Of a stretch of DNA of 64,000 bases, positions 9,388 through 18,854 are shown piece after piece. Location of the stretch: the NCBI RefSeq assembly GCF_023554555.1, contig NZ_JAMJWC010000001.1:930001-994000 (forward strand), written 5' to 3'. The notes beneath the pieces were generated by a model. The model searched no databases and was not told where the DNA came from. It saw nothing but the letters and a program-made list of their open reading frames with translations. How positions within the stretch are numbered: position 1 is the first letter of the stretch; every line of letters begins with the position of its first letter. The position numbers were made by a program, and so were the translations under genes. This DNA is from Sphingobacterium sp. lm-10 (lineage in GTDB: Bacteria; Bacteroidota; Bacteroidia; Sphingobacteriales; Sphingobacteriaceae).

Positions 9388-9765
9388 GTGTTTGATATTG
9401 CAAACGATCTTATCGCAGATCGTGATAAGATTTGTCAGGTGCTAACGAACTTGGTTAGTAATGCAGTTAAGTACTCGCCCTCAGGAGGTCAAATCATTAT
9501 TAGCTGTGAAAATAAAGATAACCAAGTCATCGTTAGCGTCAAAGATCAAGGATTGGGTATAAGCGCAAAAGATCAGAAAATGCTATTTCAGCGTTTATAT
9601 AGGATTAAAGACCTGCATAGGAAAAATATTTCCGGATTTGGTATAGGTCTATATCTAGTGTCGGATTTGCTGCGTTTACATGATAGTAGTATATCTATTG
9701 AAAGTAAATAAGGTATTGGCTCTACTTTCTTTTTCAGTTTAAAAAGTAGTAACACTGGTATTTAA
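9388..9765 (+). pseudogene. Remnant of a sensor histidine kinase (HATPase domain only)
   Basis: Only the ATP-binding half of a histidine kinase remains. The N box (DRDKICQVLTNLVSNAVKYS), G1 box (VKDQGLGIS), F box (LFQRLYRIKD) and G2 box (GFGIGLYLVSDLL) are readable. There is no sensor or dimerisation domain upstream; the reading frame is closed by TAA at 9361. The frame also hits TAA at 9709-9711, exactly where the family continues, and the readable continuation GIGSTFFFSLKSS follows it to a second stop at 9763. Both the 5' truncation and the nonsense codon argue for a dead fragment. Confidence 0.85.
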
Positions 9766-9790
9766 TTTTCTGACTATAAAATTGCTCAAC

Positions 9791-10378
9791 TTAATTTTTA
9801 ACTATTCCGGCCACCAACGCTTTCCACTGTGGATATGAGCCGCCTAATTTAACACCAAGTCCGATTAGTGCATTTCTAATGGTATCTGCTATACCTTCAT
9901 TTTCATCATTAATCAACTCATTTCTTCCCGCATATTGAGCGGAAACTTCATTATCTTTCTGTTCCAACAAAATAGTAGAAGTGGCTATGTTTTTGAAAAA
10001 ATGCGCAATATCTTTTTCAGTTTGTGTTGGATCAGTTGTTGGTCTCAGTGTAATGGAAACTTTTTGACTTTTTGATGTGGTTTCTTCCAAAATTTGCTCA
10101 ATTCGTACCCAATCATATCCATCGCTGCTGGGTAATCCTGGTCCTAGAATGTCAATTTTGACCAAATCACCTTCTTGCGCTTCTCGCTCCAAGTGCGCAC
10201 CATTGCTGTCTGCCAATTGGAATACGGATGATGGTAATACGGCTACTTCATTCCAATCGTTGATATCTAAAAGACGTTCTTTAGCTACTAAGAAAAATTG
10301 CTTTGCTTCTTCTCCAGTAGAAAATTCGGTAGATGATGAACAATCCACTCGTTTACCTTTTTTGTGCTCTGGTATCAT
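9791..10378 (-). CDS. Uncharacterised protein, 195 aa
   Basis: A soluble protein of unknown family. I start at ATG 10378 (MIPEHKKGKR) because it is preceded by a good AAGGAAAG ribosome-binding site. The in-frame extension to 10510 adds a hydrophobic stretch that would overlap the promoter region. Visible features are a mid-protein beta-rich part (EGDLVKIDILGPGLPSS, WVRIEQILEE) and a glycine-rich C-terminus (LIGLGVKLGGSYPQWKALVAG). No catalytic motif was recognised. It is divergent from the ferric-reductase-like gene. Confidence 0.7.
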   Translation of the reverse strand: MIPEHKKGKRVDCSSSTEFSTGEEAKQFFLVAKERLLDINDWNEVAVLPSSVFQLADSNGAHLEREAQEGDLVKIDILGPGLPSSDGYDWVRIEQILEETTSKSQKVSITLRPTTDPTQTEKDIAHFFKNIATSTILLEQKDNEVSAQYAGRNELINDENEGIADTIRNALIGLGVKLGGSYPQWKALVAGIVKN

Positions 10379-10522
10379 AATCTTTCCTTTCGTTAAATAG
10401 TAATCAATACCAATAATCTGTATGATTGATAAGACAGATAGGATTAGCGTATGTTTATGATTTCTATAATTCGGGTATATAGACGGATTGTCTGTAGTGA
10501 TAAGTGGCATTAGTCGGCACTA

Positions 10523-10544
10523 TTTACGCGTAAACACGTAAATA
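10523..10544. promoter_or_regulatory. Palindromic operator-like site in divergent promoter region
   Basis: The perfect 12-bp palindrome TTTACGCGTAAA (10523-10534) is followed at once by another CGTAAA (10537-10542), giving three TTTACG half-sites in 20 bp. It lies between the divergent 195-aa gene and the ferric-reductase-like gene. No adjacent regulator is assigned. Confidence 0.5.
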
Positions 10545-10629
10545 GTAACATTATCCTTTGTCATTTAAGAAAAAAGAAACACTATGTAGTATATCGTGTT
10601 CTTATCATAGCACTGATCATCTAAGCCCT

Positions 10630-11937
10630 ATGCACTATACTTATCGAAACGGATTTCTTTGGCTTTTTATTTATGCTGGCTTGTCGCTTCTACCCCTTTT
10701 GCTTGCTTTGACAGGATCCATTCCTCAGGTTAGGCAATTTTGGATAGAACTTGGGGTGGCATTTGGGTTTATTGGATTGGGCATGATGGCGGTACAATTC
10801 ATTTTTACCGGACGTTTTCAAAAGATTGCTGCCGTGTATAGTGGTGATAATGTAATGCAATTTCACAAGCAGATAGGCATCATCTCATTCCTTTTTGTGC
10901 TTGCCCATCCCATCACCTTGTTGTTGGCCGACTTTTCTTACATATCTTATTTCGATCCACGAGTCAACTTCATGCGTGCAATTTCGCTTAGCATAGTTAC
11001 GATCTCGCTATTTGCGATCGTAGGCAGCAGCTTGTGGCGCCAAGCGATGAATCTCAGTTATGAAAATTGGCGATTAATTCATGGTTTTCTAGCATTAGCC
11101 ATCGTATTTATTGGGTTGGTTCACGCTATTCAGGTGTCTCACTATATGGATCCCTTGTGGAAAAAAATCATTTTAGCTATGATTATCTGTATTTGTATGT
11201 ATCTCGTAGTGCATACGCGAATTATTCGGCCGTACCAAAATCGTAAACATGCCTACAAGATTGTACACGTGATCGAAGAAAGAAACGACTGTTACACCAT
11301 AGCACTTGAGGCCACCGGCAAAAAGATGAACTACGTACCAGGTCAGTACTGTTGGGTAACCATCAATAACACGCCATTTGATCTGCAGCAACATCCGTTT
11401 TCACTGTGTTCTAGCGCGTTAGATCCGCAAATTCAATTAACGGCAAAAGTTTTAGGTGACTTCACAGCAACTTGGCAAGATTTGAAGCCAGGTGATACGG
11501 CTTATCTGGAAGGACCCTTCGGCGCATTTACACCGTCTGCCTCTGCGAATCTGTTCTTTATTATGGGCGGTATAGGTATTACGCCCGCTATGAGCATGTT
11601 GCGTACGCTTCGTGATCAGAAGGACGAGAGGGAGATTGTGCTGATTTATGCTAATAGTGATTGGGAGAATATTACATTTCGAGAGGAATTGGATGAGTTG
11701 AGCGAAACATTGAATCTCCGACTTATTCATGTACTTGAAGAGCCCGAAGATGATTGGGATGGAGAGGAAGGATTTATTTCTCAGGAATTACTAGCCCGCT
11801 ATATCCCAAAGGAGCACGATAATTATATGTTTTTCATCTGTGGACCAACACCATTGATGGACATTACCGAAATATCCCTACATAACTTGGGAATCAATTG
11901 GAAACAGATTTATTCAGAACGTTTTGAAATGGTATAA
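10630..11937 (+). CDS. Ferric-reductase-like transmembrane flavoprotein oxidoreductase
   Basis: A 435-aa inner-membrane protein. The N-terminal half has about six transmembrane helices with the ferric-reductase histidine pairs (HKQIGIISFLFVLAHP and WRLIHGFLALAIVFIGLVH), expected to bind haem. The C-terminal half is a ferredoxin-NADP-reductase module: FAD motif QQHPFSLCSS, phosphate loop GGIGITPAMSML and the NAD(P) end motif FFICGPTPLM. It would move electrons from NAD(P)H through FAD and haem to an outside acceptor such as Fe(III). I start at ATG 10630; an upstream TTG at 10558 would add a hydrophilic extension lacking support. Confidence 0.9.
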   Translation: MHYTYRNGFLWLFIYAGLSLLPLLLALTGSIPQVRQFWIELGVAFGFIGLGMMAVQFIFTGRFQKIAAVYSGDNVMQFHKQIGIISFLFVLAHPITLLLADFSYISYFDPRVNFMRAISLSIVTISLFAIVGSSLWRQAMNLSYENWRLIHGFLALAIVFIGLVHAIQVSHYMDPLWKKIILAMIICICMYLVVHTRIIRPYQNRKHAYKIVHVIEERNDCYTIALEATGKKMNYVPGQYCWVTINNTPFDLQQHPFSLCSSALDPQIQLTAKVLGDFTATWQDLKPGDTAYLEGPFGAFTPSASANLFFIMGGIGITPAMSMLRTLRDQKDEREIVLIYANSDWENITFREELDELSETLNLRLIHVLEEPEDDWDGEEGFISQELLARYIPKEHDNYMFFICGPTPLMDITEISLHNLGINWKQIYSERFEMV

Positions 11938-11938
11938 T

Positions 11939-12040
11939 ATGAAAGATCACGTAAAAATACTTTATAAAGTAATACATCGATTGGCTGATGTATTGGGGAT
12001 TATTCTACTACTGGCAGCTGCGCTATTTGCTCTGAGGTAA
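11939..12040 (+). CDS. Small membrane protein, 33 aa
   Basis: A short reading frame that begins one base after the stop of the ferric-reductase-like gene (TAATATG) and encodes MKDHVKILYKVIHRLADV followed by a single hydrophobic helix ending ALFALR. The tight junction and the clear amphipathic-plus-TM layout suggest a small accessory subunit of the flavoprotein, but no family is recognised and it could be chance. Confidence 0.45.
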   Translation: MKDHVKILYKVIHRLADVLGIILLLAAALFALR

Positions 12041-12135
12041 TGGAAAGGTTTCTAATTGCTCTGCCGATCCTCTATTGCGCTTACCTATTACTCGCTTTGG
12101 AAGCATGATCAAAACATCTTCTTTGTACGAAGTGT

Positions 12136-12313
12136 TCATTCCAAAAGAGACACATTTTCCAAGTTCAGTAAATGTTTAAACCAAAACTGACCCTCCCTCC
12201 CATTTAAAAATCCACCTATTAAATTCATGATTTCAGGAGTGAATTTCAACTTTTCAATTGAAATTTTACCTTCAATTTTGTTCAAGTTCGTAGGATCAAA
12301 TAGTATTTTGCGC
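12136..12313 (-). pseudogene. Possible decayed coding fragment
   Basis: A 59-codon open frame without a usable N-terminal start, closed upstream by TAG. It reads like genuine protein (FDPTNLNKIEGKISIEKLKF and FWFKHLLNLENVSLLE). It may be the C-terminal stub of a deleted gene. The family is not recognised. The rest of 12041-12457 holds only AT-rich upstream sequence of the Crp-like gene and two short repeats. Confidence 0.35.
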
Positions 12314-12317
12314 TAGG

Positions 12318-12352
12318 CAAATAGCATTACGCTCCTACCAAATGGCATTATG
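12318..12352. repeat. Two 14-bp direct repeats upstream of the Crp-like gene
   Basis: CAAATAGCATTACG (12318-12331) and CAAATGGCATTATG (12339-12352) match at 12 of 14 positions, with start-to-start spacing of 21 bp (two helical turns). They lie about 105-140 bp before the Crp-like start, and could be regulator sites. Confidence 0.4.
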
Positions 12353-12457
12353 TCCATACCAAACCCATTTTTTACAAAGGTTACTTAGCTTTGAATATCA
12401 GTTTTACATTGTTTTTTAACCTTGTATTAGCGGATTATTAGACAACACATCTACCCC

Positions 12458-13066
12458 ATGAAGAAAGACATCAAAGCCTTACATATCTTTTTTAAATTCT
12501 GGTCAGAGTATGCTCAAATGGACAGATACCATAAGCAATGGGCTCGAGACAACCTGCACCCAATACAGGTCAATCGCGGCGAACTTCTATACAACTATTC
12601 TTCCCCACAGAGAAACTTATATTTCGTTTGCCAAGGAATGATCGCATTCGTATCCATTGATCCTTCTATTAAAAAAAGAAAAATCGAAAGTGTCGCTTTA
12701 GCATACAACTCCTTAAAATCAACCAATCACCTTTATACCAATACGCCAAGAACAGGCAGTATCGTAGCACTTCGGTCAAGTTTAGTTCTACGCATAGCAT
12801 ACGAACGTGTAAAAAAACTTAAAAACCGTGATCCAGTAATTGACATTCTATTTGATGTGCTCGCTAGTAGAGAAATAAGACAGCATAGAAGTCATATCTC
12901 CATTTTGCTATTAAAATCACCACTTGATAGGTATAGACTTTTCCGCGAGCAGCTTTTCAGTATTCAGTCGGTAATGACTCAGCAGGAACAAGCAGATTAT
13001 TTGGGTATATTTAAACGAACCCTTCAAGAATGCCAATATCTTTTCCTAAAAAGCTTAAATAGCTAA
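12458..13066 (+). CDS. Crp/Fnr-like cyclic-nucleotide-binding-fold regulator
   Basis: A 202-aa protein with the Crp layout: a cNMP-binding-like beta roll (PIQVNRGELLYNYSSPQRNLYFVCQGMIAFVS), a dimerisation helix (about 115-140) and a C-terminal helix-turn-helix-like segment (MTQQEQADYLGIFKRTLQECQ). Such Bacteroidota members usually lack the residues that bind cAMP, and no cAMP pocket arginine/serine motif is obvious here. It is monocistronic and flanked by palindromic and repeated sites. Its targets are unknown. Confidence 0.82.
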   Translation: MKKDIKALHIFFKFWSEYAQMDRYHKQWARDNLHPIQVNRGELLYNYSSPQRNLYFVCQGMIAFVSIDPSIKKRKIESVALAYNSLKSTNHLYTNTPRTGSIVALRSSLVLRIAYERVKKLKNRDPVIDILFDVLASREIRQHRSHISILLLKSPLDRYRLFREQLFSIQSVMTQQEQADYLGIFKRTLQECQYLFLKSLNS

Positions 13067-13069
13067 AAA

Positions 13070-13088
13070 TTGCACATCTGATGTGCAA
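13070..13088. repeat. 8-bp perfect inverted repeat after the Crp-like gene
   Basis: TTGCACAT-CTG-ATGTGCAA lies 3 bp after the stop codon. It is not followed by a T-run on either strand, so an operator or processing hairpin is as likely as a terminator. Confidence 0.45.
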
Positions 13089-13335
13089 CTCACGTATTTT
13101 AACATCTATAATTTTGACTATCAACATTTAACAGCAGTGTTAATGCAACTGAAATTATAGAATTAATAAAGATATGTGATATGAAAAGGTTCAAGATGAA
13201 ATTTGCTCTCTTCCGGCTAAAGGTCTACTCGCTGAATACTATAGATGAGTAGGCCACCACAGCACAAAAAGATCAAACGCCTTGGCGGGCAAATATCTGC
13301 TAAGGTAATTAACAAACCCTCAAAATTTTACAACC

Positions 13336-13674
13336 ATGAAAAATACATTTGCAGTGAAGACATCACTCTTCACATTAATATTGGCGCTAATTGCAATCGG
13401 AACGTTTGCATTTACCGCAGTGATGAATAAGCAGTCCGTGGGCACTAATAAATTACAAAACACCTTTCACTTCGTAGGCGATAGCGAAGACCCTGGCCAA
13501 TTCTCAGAAATTGACAATTGGAGAGAAGGTACATCCAATGCTTGCGGTACAGTTGGACAGAAACCTTGTGAGATAACTGTAGAGGCCAATAATTTGGACG
13601 AACTGGCGACTTACCTTAGTGGAATGGATAACGAAGCGGTACTTGATATAAACCCATCATCTAAACGTCCGTAA
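13336..13674 (+). CDS. DUF6520-type small exported protein
   Basis: A 112-aa protein with an N-terminal hydrophobic helix (about 12-32, LFTLILALIAIGTFAFTAVM) typical of a signal anchor. A short exported domain with two cysteines follows (NACGTVGQKPCEITV), and an acidic C-terminal part. This layout matches the DUF6520 family, which is widespread in Bacteroidota and of unknown function. It stands alone, followed by a strong hairpin. Confidence 0.75.
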   Translation: MKNTFAVKTSLFTLILALIAIGTFAFTAVMNKQSVGTNKLQNTFHFVGDSEDPGQFSEIDNWREGTSNACGTVGQKPCEITVEANNLDELATYLSGMDNEAVLDINPSSKRP

Positions 13675-13698
13675 AGACTGATTCATGTTTTTAATTTT

Positions 13699-13728
13699 AC
13701 AGGCCGAAGCGTATATGCTTCGGCCTGT
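13699..13728 (+). terminator. Strong hairpin after the DUF6520-like gene
   Basis: ACAGGCCGAAGC / GCTTCGGCCTGT form a 12-bp GC-rich perfect stem around a 6-nt loop. The T-run is weak, so it may act as a terminator or as a 3' stabiliser. Confidence 0.6.
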
Positions 13729-13889
13729 TACTGTATTATCAATTAATTTGCCTGCTCTTTACGGAGATCTCTATATTTAGAATCCCGACTACCCAAGGTC
13801 GGTTCACTGAGAACAGCCCAGATAAGCTGCGTCAACATGTCGACTTTATAAAATCGCATATAGCGAACTTTGCCACTAGCATCTTCCGT

Positions 13890-14147
13890 CTAAATGTCAA
13901 TATTAGGTGCTATCGCCTGTGCTCCTACTTTAGCTAGCAACGTTTCAAAATCCCCATGCTCCTCCATTTCAAGCGTGCACTCGGCAATAAGGCTGCTTAC
14001 ATGCAATAAGAAATCCTGATCAGGCACATCTAAAGCTAAGTAGAACACCTGCCTTAACAATTCTTTCTTGGCACTTTCCAACTTCCCAGAAATCTGTCCA
14101 GAGTCTAGATAGAAATCGATCACGTTTTGCTTATCGAGAAATAACAT
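13890..14147 (-). CDS. Small conserved protein downstream of SusD (copy 1)
   Basis: An 85-aa protein starting MLFLDKQNVIDFYL. It is similar in size, position and sequence (DVPDQDFLLHVSSLIAE) to the protein at 59348-59599 (DVPDEDFLVRGSMLFAA), which also directly follows a SusD gene. It is probably the last gene of the TlpA-SusC-SusD operon, 25 bp after SusD. No function is known. The open frame extends upstream to 14234 inside susD, but the conserved start is at 14147. Confidence 0.7.
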   Translation of the reverse strand: MLFLDKQNVIDFYLDSGQISGKLESAKKELLRQVFYLALDVPDQDFLLHVSSLIAECTLEMEEHGDFETLLAKVGAQAIAPNIDI

Positions 14148-14172
14148 ATTGCATCTGATGTTAGGGCGGCTA

Positions 14173-15630
14173 TTATCTTGGATTCTGCTGAATACCCGAA
14201 AGAGTAATGACTTCCTCTGGGATTGCAATCGCATACCGCGGATCGCCGGGTTGCAGTCTGTATAACTCCTCCTCGGTATTCCGCTCTAAAACAAGTGCTG
14301 CACCGTCGCGATTGTATCGCTTGATATCCGCCCAGCGAAGTCCGCGCATTACCAACTCTTTTCTACGCTCCCTGCGAATGACCTCTAAGGCATCTGCGCT
14401 GCTAGAAAAACTATATGGCTGAAACTTTCCAGATTCGTAACGAGTAACCAGTAAGTGATTCAGTGCCTGCTGCGCCGCAGGCAGGTTATTTAGTTGGGCA
14501 GAGCATTCGGCTTTCATCAGTAACACCTCACTACTGCTCATCCCGGGAGTAAGAGTCATCTGTCCAACATGACTTCCCCGAAAGAAATACGTTTCATCTG
14601 CATGCTGGCGGAAGTAGATTTGCTTGCGCAGATCACCTGGTTCATACCGTGCGATAAGATCGGGCGCTATGCGGGCAATATTCCCATTCAGCGGCGCTGC
14701 CAGCATCGCATTACTCCAAAACAGGAGCTCTATACTGCTATCAGTCACCGTAGGAATTGGATACAGCGTAGCTGGATTGAGCGCATTAAAGTCTAGCAAT
14801 GGAAGCTCCGAATTCGCTATAGTTTGCAAGTAACGATCCGCCTGCGCATAATCTCCCATATAAAGATAGACTCGTGCTAACATAGCCGCAGCAACTAGAC
14901 GCGTTGGTGCGGTTTTTCCGGGCTGCAGCTCAGGCAGCAAGGCATAAGCAGACTCCAAGTCCGTAATGATCTGCGCGTAGCTCGCGGCCAAACTAGCTCG
15001 GACGGAGCGCTCATCAGGATCAGGATTAACCTTTAATACAATACCCAAAGCCCTCTCTGCGGTTGCTGGCGTATAAGCTACACACCAAGTCTGTACCGCA
15101 TCCAAAAACCTCGCCGCCCGCATGAATAAAGCATGTCCGCGTACCAGATCGACCTCTGAGCCAGACAAGTTATTATCCTCTAATCCTTTTAAAACGAGAT
15201 TGCAAATATTGACAGCGGTATAGCAATTATACCACTCATCCCCTGCCGTGCTTTGCGGTCTAGCCACAAAGTCCGCTTGCCAGGTATACAGCCTGCGATC
15301 ACTTTCATACGATAAGCCCCGAAGATCTGCATCCCGCAAATAAAAGTCATCCGCACTTACCTCTCCTGCCGAAACAAAATTATTGTTCACCGTACCGAAG
15401 TTATCCAGCATGGCTTGAAAGTCTACCACCTTGGTAGGCACCGCTAAACGGCCGTCGGCTTTCTGGGAGAGGAAGTCACTACATCCCGTCATAGTAGTGG
15501 CTACTATCAGTATGCCTAGCAGTATAAACATATTTGAGCTAGCAGAAGTAGCATTCCTGCGAGTTAAACCCGTTTTTATCGCGCTGATGGTCTTAGTCAA
15601 AGAACTATGTATATCCGTATACTGTTTCAT
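14173..15630 (-). CDS. RagB/SusD family nutrient-uptake outer-membrane lipoprotein (locus 1)
   Basis: A 485-aa SusD-type surface lipoprotein. A signal region with the lipobox-like TMTGCSDFL is followed by TPR-like helices (GHALFMRAARFLDAVQTW) and the C-terminal conserved block (RRERRKELVMRGLRWADIKRYN). SusD caps the SusC barrel and captures the ligand. The 12-bp gap to SusC upstream shows an operon. It is similar over its length to the SusD at 59615. The ligand is not predictable; no glycosidase is adjacent, and the TlpA neighbour hints at a peptide or metal-linked substrate. Confidence 0.95.
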   Translation of the reverse strand: MKQYTDIHSSLTKTISAIKTGLTRRNATSASSNMFILLGILIVATTMTGCSDFLSQKADGRLAVPTKVVDFQAMLDNFGTVNNNFVSAGEVSADDFYLRDADLRGLSYESDRRLYTWQADFVARPQSTAGDEWYNCYTAVNICNLVLKGLEDNNLSGSEVDLVRGHALFMRAARFLDAVQTWCVAYTPATAERALGIVLKVNPDPDERSVRASLAASYAQIITDLESAYALLPELQPGKTAPTRLVAAAMLARVYLYMGDYAQADRYLQTIANSELPLLDFNALNPATLYPIPTVTDSSIELLFWSNAMLAAPLNGNIARIAPDLIARYEPGDLRKQIYFRQHADETYFFRGSHVGQMTLTPGMSSSEVLLMKAECSAQLNNLPAAQQALNHLLVTRYESGKFQPYSFSSSADALEVIRRERRKELVMRGLRWADIKRYNRDGAALVLERNTEEELYRLQPGDPRYAIAIPEEVITLSGIQQNPR

Positions 15631-15641
15631 AAAAAGTCATT

Positions 15642-18600
15642 TTAAAAGTTTGTTCGCAGCCCTATCGTATATCCTGCAGGTCGAACAAGTCTAGTGCCTG
15701 TGTTATTATTAAAATCCGGATCAATGCCCTGTTTATTTGCGCGCCAAAGTAGTCCCAGATTATTCGCATTAACATAGATCTGGATGCGCTGGGTCTGGGC
15801 ATTTATCCTGATTGGTAAGGCATAGCCTAGATTGATATACTGCAAACGGATGTGATCCGCTTTATCCACCAGCACGCTAGATCCGGCATAGAAATTATCC
15901 CGTTGCGAGTTCGCCACATACGTATTCGAAGGCACATCAGTGATCAGCTCATCGCCCGGCTGCTGCCAGCGATCACCATAGTCGCTATGCCCGCGCCAGC
16001 TGTTCAGTAAGTTCGTGTAATGTATCGATCCTCTGCGCATAAAATAGCCCAGCTTGTAGGAAATCCCTACCTGCAAGCTAAATCCTTTATAACCAAACGA
16101 GTTAATAAAAGATCCAAAATGGGTCGGGATCGATGATCCAAAAAACTCCAATTCTTCCAGCGTAGTGCCCGCACCGATCAGGTTTCGGTAATCCGTACTG
16201 AGCTCGCCATCCAGAATACCCTGCGGATCGCCACTGCTAGGATCAAGACCACCCCATGGATAGGCAAACACGGAATAGACCGGACGTCCCGGGATACCTG
16301 AAATTGGCACTGATGTGGGATTAACAAACTGGCTGGCCAGCGTACGATTTACTAGATACTCTTCTATTTGGTCTTTAAAGAAGCTGTAGTTTAAAATGCT
16401 CGACCACCCAAAAGTACCCGATTGTATATTATCTGTTTTTAGTTCTATATCTATCCCGTCCCCTGACATGCTTGCCACATTACGAAGCGTGGAGGGCGGA
16501 ATACCGGTGGTATAGTCTGTAGGCGCAGAGCCAAAAAGGTCTATTCCATTCTTTCTGAAATATTCTACGCTGGCACTGATTCGATTGTTCCTGCTGCGAA
16601 CGTCTAAAGCAACGTTCAGCATGCGCGAGGTTTCCCAGCGTAGCGATGGATTATAATAGTTACTAATTCGGGCAGCAGGCCTACCGGTGAATACGGAATT
16701 TGTCGGCAGGTAACTGATTGTATTGACTGCTACCATGGCCGGATCTATATTGCCGCTGAAGCCATAGGTTGCCCGCAAGTTCACGTAGCTCAATAGATCG
16801 GTTGTAAAGAACTTTTCCTGCGATACTTTCCACGCCATCCCCACCGACCAGAAAGGATTCCACTGATCATTGGTAGCCAGTCCAAACAGGTTACTGGCAT
16901 CCCGGCGCGTGCTGGCTGAAAGTGCGTACCTGTTCCTATAGGTATAGGCCGCATTACCAAACTGCGATACAAAACGCGTATCCGTGGCTGAGATAAACTG
17001 GTTGTTTAGAATAAAACTATTGCCTGAGATAAACTGCGGATGGCTACGCGAGTAATCCACTACCCCTATACTCATGTTATCCTGATCATAGCCGTACAGG
17101 CGATGCTGGTCGGATTCACGCACGTTCATGCGGATTTCACTACCAGCAATTGCGGTAATATGGTGATCCTGGGCAAAAGTCCGATCAAAAGAAAGTTGTC
17201 CACGAATACTGTTAGAGCGCAGCATGCCCGAGCCAATATCCATAATACCTCCGCGTGGAACAGCATAACTGGCCGCGCCACCAGAAATCTGGGTAAAACG
17301 GTTCACATAGTCCCGCGCTGAGTAGCTATCCCGATCAGCTAGGCGGTTTGTCCCATCATGCTGCCGCTCGTATTGATAATTTACCGAAGCGCGAAGACCT
17401 TCCATTATTTTGTATTCCAGCCCCGCAGTAGCTAGCATGCTTGAGGAGCGCGAGCGAGAAACATGATGCTTCCAGTCATTTAGCGGATAATAGTTCCAGT
17501 CTTGTAGTAGTCCCTGTCCTATAGAGTTGATATAGGTATTATTCAGATTGGTAAACACAGGCTTTGCCCTACCCTGCTCATCAGCCAGTTCCATATAAGG
17601 TACGCTGCTAGATGCATTCATGGCAATATCACCATAGCCTAATCTACCCGATCGATCGCCAGACTCGGTATAATATATACTGGTGCGCAGCGAGAGTGCA
17701 TCCGTAGGTTGATAGGTATTTTCAAAGCGTAGATTGAGACGGTGAAACCTTGCCCCCAGATGATCAAAGTTCCGATCATATCCTGCCGCCGATGACCACG
17801 AGAATTTCTGCGAGCCGCCCTGCGCTCCCAGATAGTACTGCTGGTTAACACCTTTGTCATACATATAGCGGTCAAAGTGATCGCGCGAATCCACTGCCCT
17901 TAGCCGCTGGATCTCTGCTTGAGCTTGCCCGCCATCCATCGATCCATTGCGTACTCTTTCCAGCATATCTACCACAGGGGAAAGCACTAAGCGCGATGGT
18001 GAGCTGATTCTGCTATTGTAAAACCCGCTATCAAATAGCTCGACTTCCATATCAATATAATCTGCACTAGACATCTGACGAATGTAGCCCAGATCTGGCT
18101 TATCGGTGATCGTTACATGGCTATTAAACTCAAGGGTGATTGGCCGGTCGAATGATCCTTTTTTAGTGGTGATGACAATCACCCCATTGGCAGCTCTAGC
18201 ACCCCAAATGCTGGATGCCGCAGCATCTTTAAGTATCGTTATGTTTTCTACGATATTGGGATTGATATTATTAATATCTCCTTCATAAGGGAAGTTGTCA
18301 ATTACAATGAGTGGGCTTCGTGGACCTTGGATGGTACTGAGACCTCGCACCATGAGCTGCGGGATAGCTAAGCTATTATCGGTAGTGACACTATTTGCGA
18401 TGGCTGGCAGACGGGATGTGATATCAGGCCCTACCTGCTGATTGAATAATTGCCGATCAATACTTGAAAACGATCCCGTAGCCCGTTCGCGCGGCAGCTG
18501 CTGGTAGCCAGTGGAGACTATCGTTACCGAATCCACTGCGCGCTGGCGCTCATCAAGCACAATAGTAAGCGTATCGGTCTGATCAGAAATAACTGCCGTC

Positions 18601-18845
18601 GTAAAACTTGTGTAAGATTGGTGCTGGATGGTAAAACGCCGCTGGGCTGAAGGATGCACGCCGAGTACAAAGCGGCCTCGTAGATCCGATACTGCCGAGT
18701 TACTGACACCCTGCTGGGTAATGGTGGCTCCACGAATAGGCTGGCGATCGGAGGAAGAGATGATCCGGCCGCGCAGCTGCTGAGCTTGCGCGCCATAGCA
18801 CAAACCAGCAAGTAAAATTGTTAGATAAACTATATATTTCATCAT
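15642..18845 (-). CDS. SusC/RagA family TonB-linked outer-membrane protein (locus 1)
   Basis: A 1067-aa TonB-dependent transporter. It has a signal peptide, an N-terminal carboxypeptidase-regulatory-like domain (about 23-100), the SusC hallmark plug (LMVRGLSTIQGP, then AAASSIWGARAANGVIVITTKKG) and a 22-strand barrel ending in an aromatic residue (YTIGLRTNF). It imports ligand handed over by SusD, powered by TonB. No FecR/anti-sigma extension is present. The start could be the second Met of MMKYIVYL. It is the paralogue of the SusC at 61056. Confidence 0.96.
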   Translation of the reverse strand: MMKYIVYLTILLAGLCYGAQAQQLRGRIISSSDRQPIRGATITQQGVSNSAVSDLRGRFVLGVHPSAQRRFTIQHQSYTSFTTAVISDQTDTLTIVLDERQRAVDSVTIVSTGYQQLPRERATGSFSSIDRQLFNQQVGPDITSRLPAIANSVTTDNSLAIPQLMVRGLSTIQGPRSPLIVIDNFPYEGDINNINPNIVENITILKDAAASSIWGARAANGVIVITTKKGSFDRPITLEFNSHVTITDKPDLGYIRQMSSADYIDMEVELFDSGFYNSRISSPSRLVLSPVVDMLERVRNGSMDGGQAQAEIQRLRAVDSRDHFDRYMYDKGVNQQYYLGAQGGSQKFSWSSAAGYDRNFDHLGARFHRLNLRFENTYQPTDALSLRTSIYYTESGDRSGRLGYGDIAMNASSSVPYMELADEQGRAKPVFTNLNNTYINSIGQGLLQDWNYYPLNDWKHHVSRSRSSSMLATAGLEYKIMEGLRASVNYQYERQHDGTNRLADRDSYSARDYVNRFTQISGGAASYAVPRGGIMDIGSGMLRSNSIRGQLSFDRTFAQDHHITAIAGSEIRMNVRESDQHRLYGYDQDNMSIGVVDYSRSHPQFISGNSFILNNQFISATDTRFVSQFGNAAYTYRNRYALSASTRRDASNLFGLATNDQWNPFWSVGMAWKVSQEKFFTTDLLSYVNLRATYGFSGNIDPAMVAVNTISYLPTNSVFTGRPAARISNYYNPSLRWETSRMLNVALDVRSRNNRISASVEYFRKNGIDLFGSAPTDYTTGIPPSTLRNVASMSGDGIDIELKTDNIQSGTFGWSSILNYSFFKDQIEEYLVNRTLASQFVNPTSVPISGIPGRPVYSVFAYPWGGLDPSSGDPQGILDGELSTDYRNLIGAGTTLEELEFFGSSIPTHFGSFINSFGYKGFSLQVGISYKLGYFMRRGSIHYTNLLNSWRGHSDYGDRWQQPGDELITDVPSNTYVANSQRDNFYAGSSVLVDKADHIRLQYINLGYALPIRINAQTQRIQIYVNANNLGLLWRANKQGIDPDFNNNTGTRLVRPAGYTIGLRTNF

Positions 18846-18854
18846 TCGTTTTAC

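Noticed and set aside
18106..18288. Plus-strand frames inside the SusC genes
   Set aside because: They are antisense to well-conserved SusC coding sequence and have no independent support.
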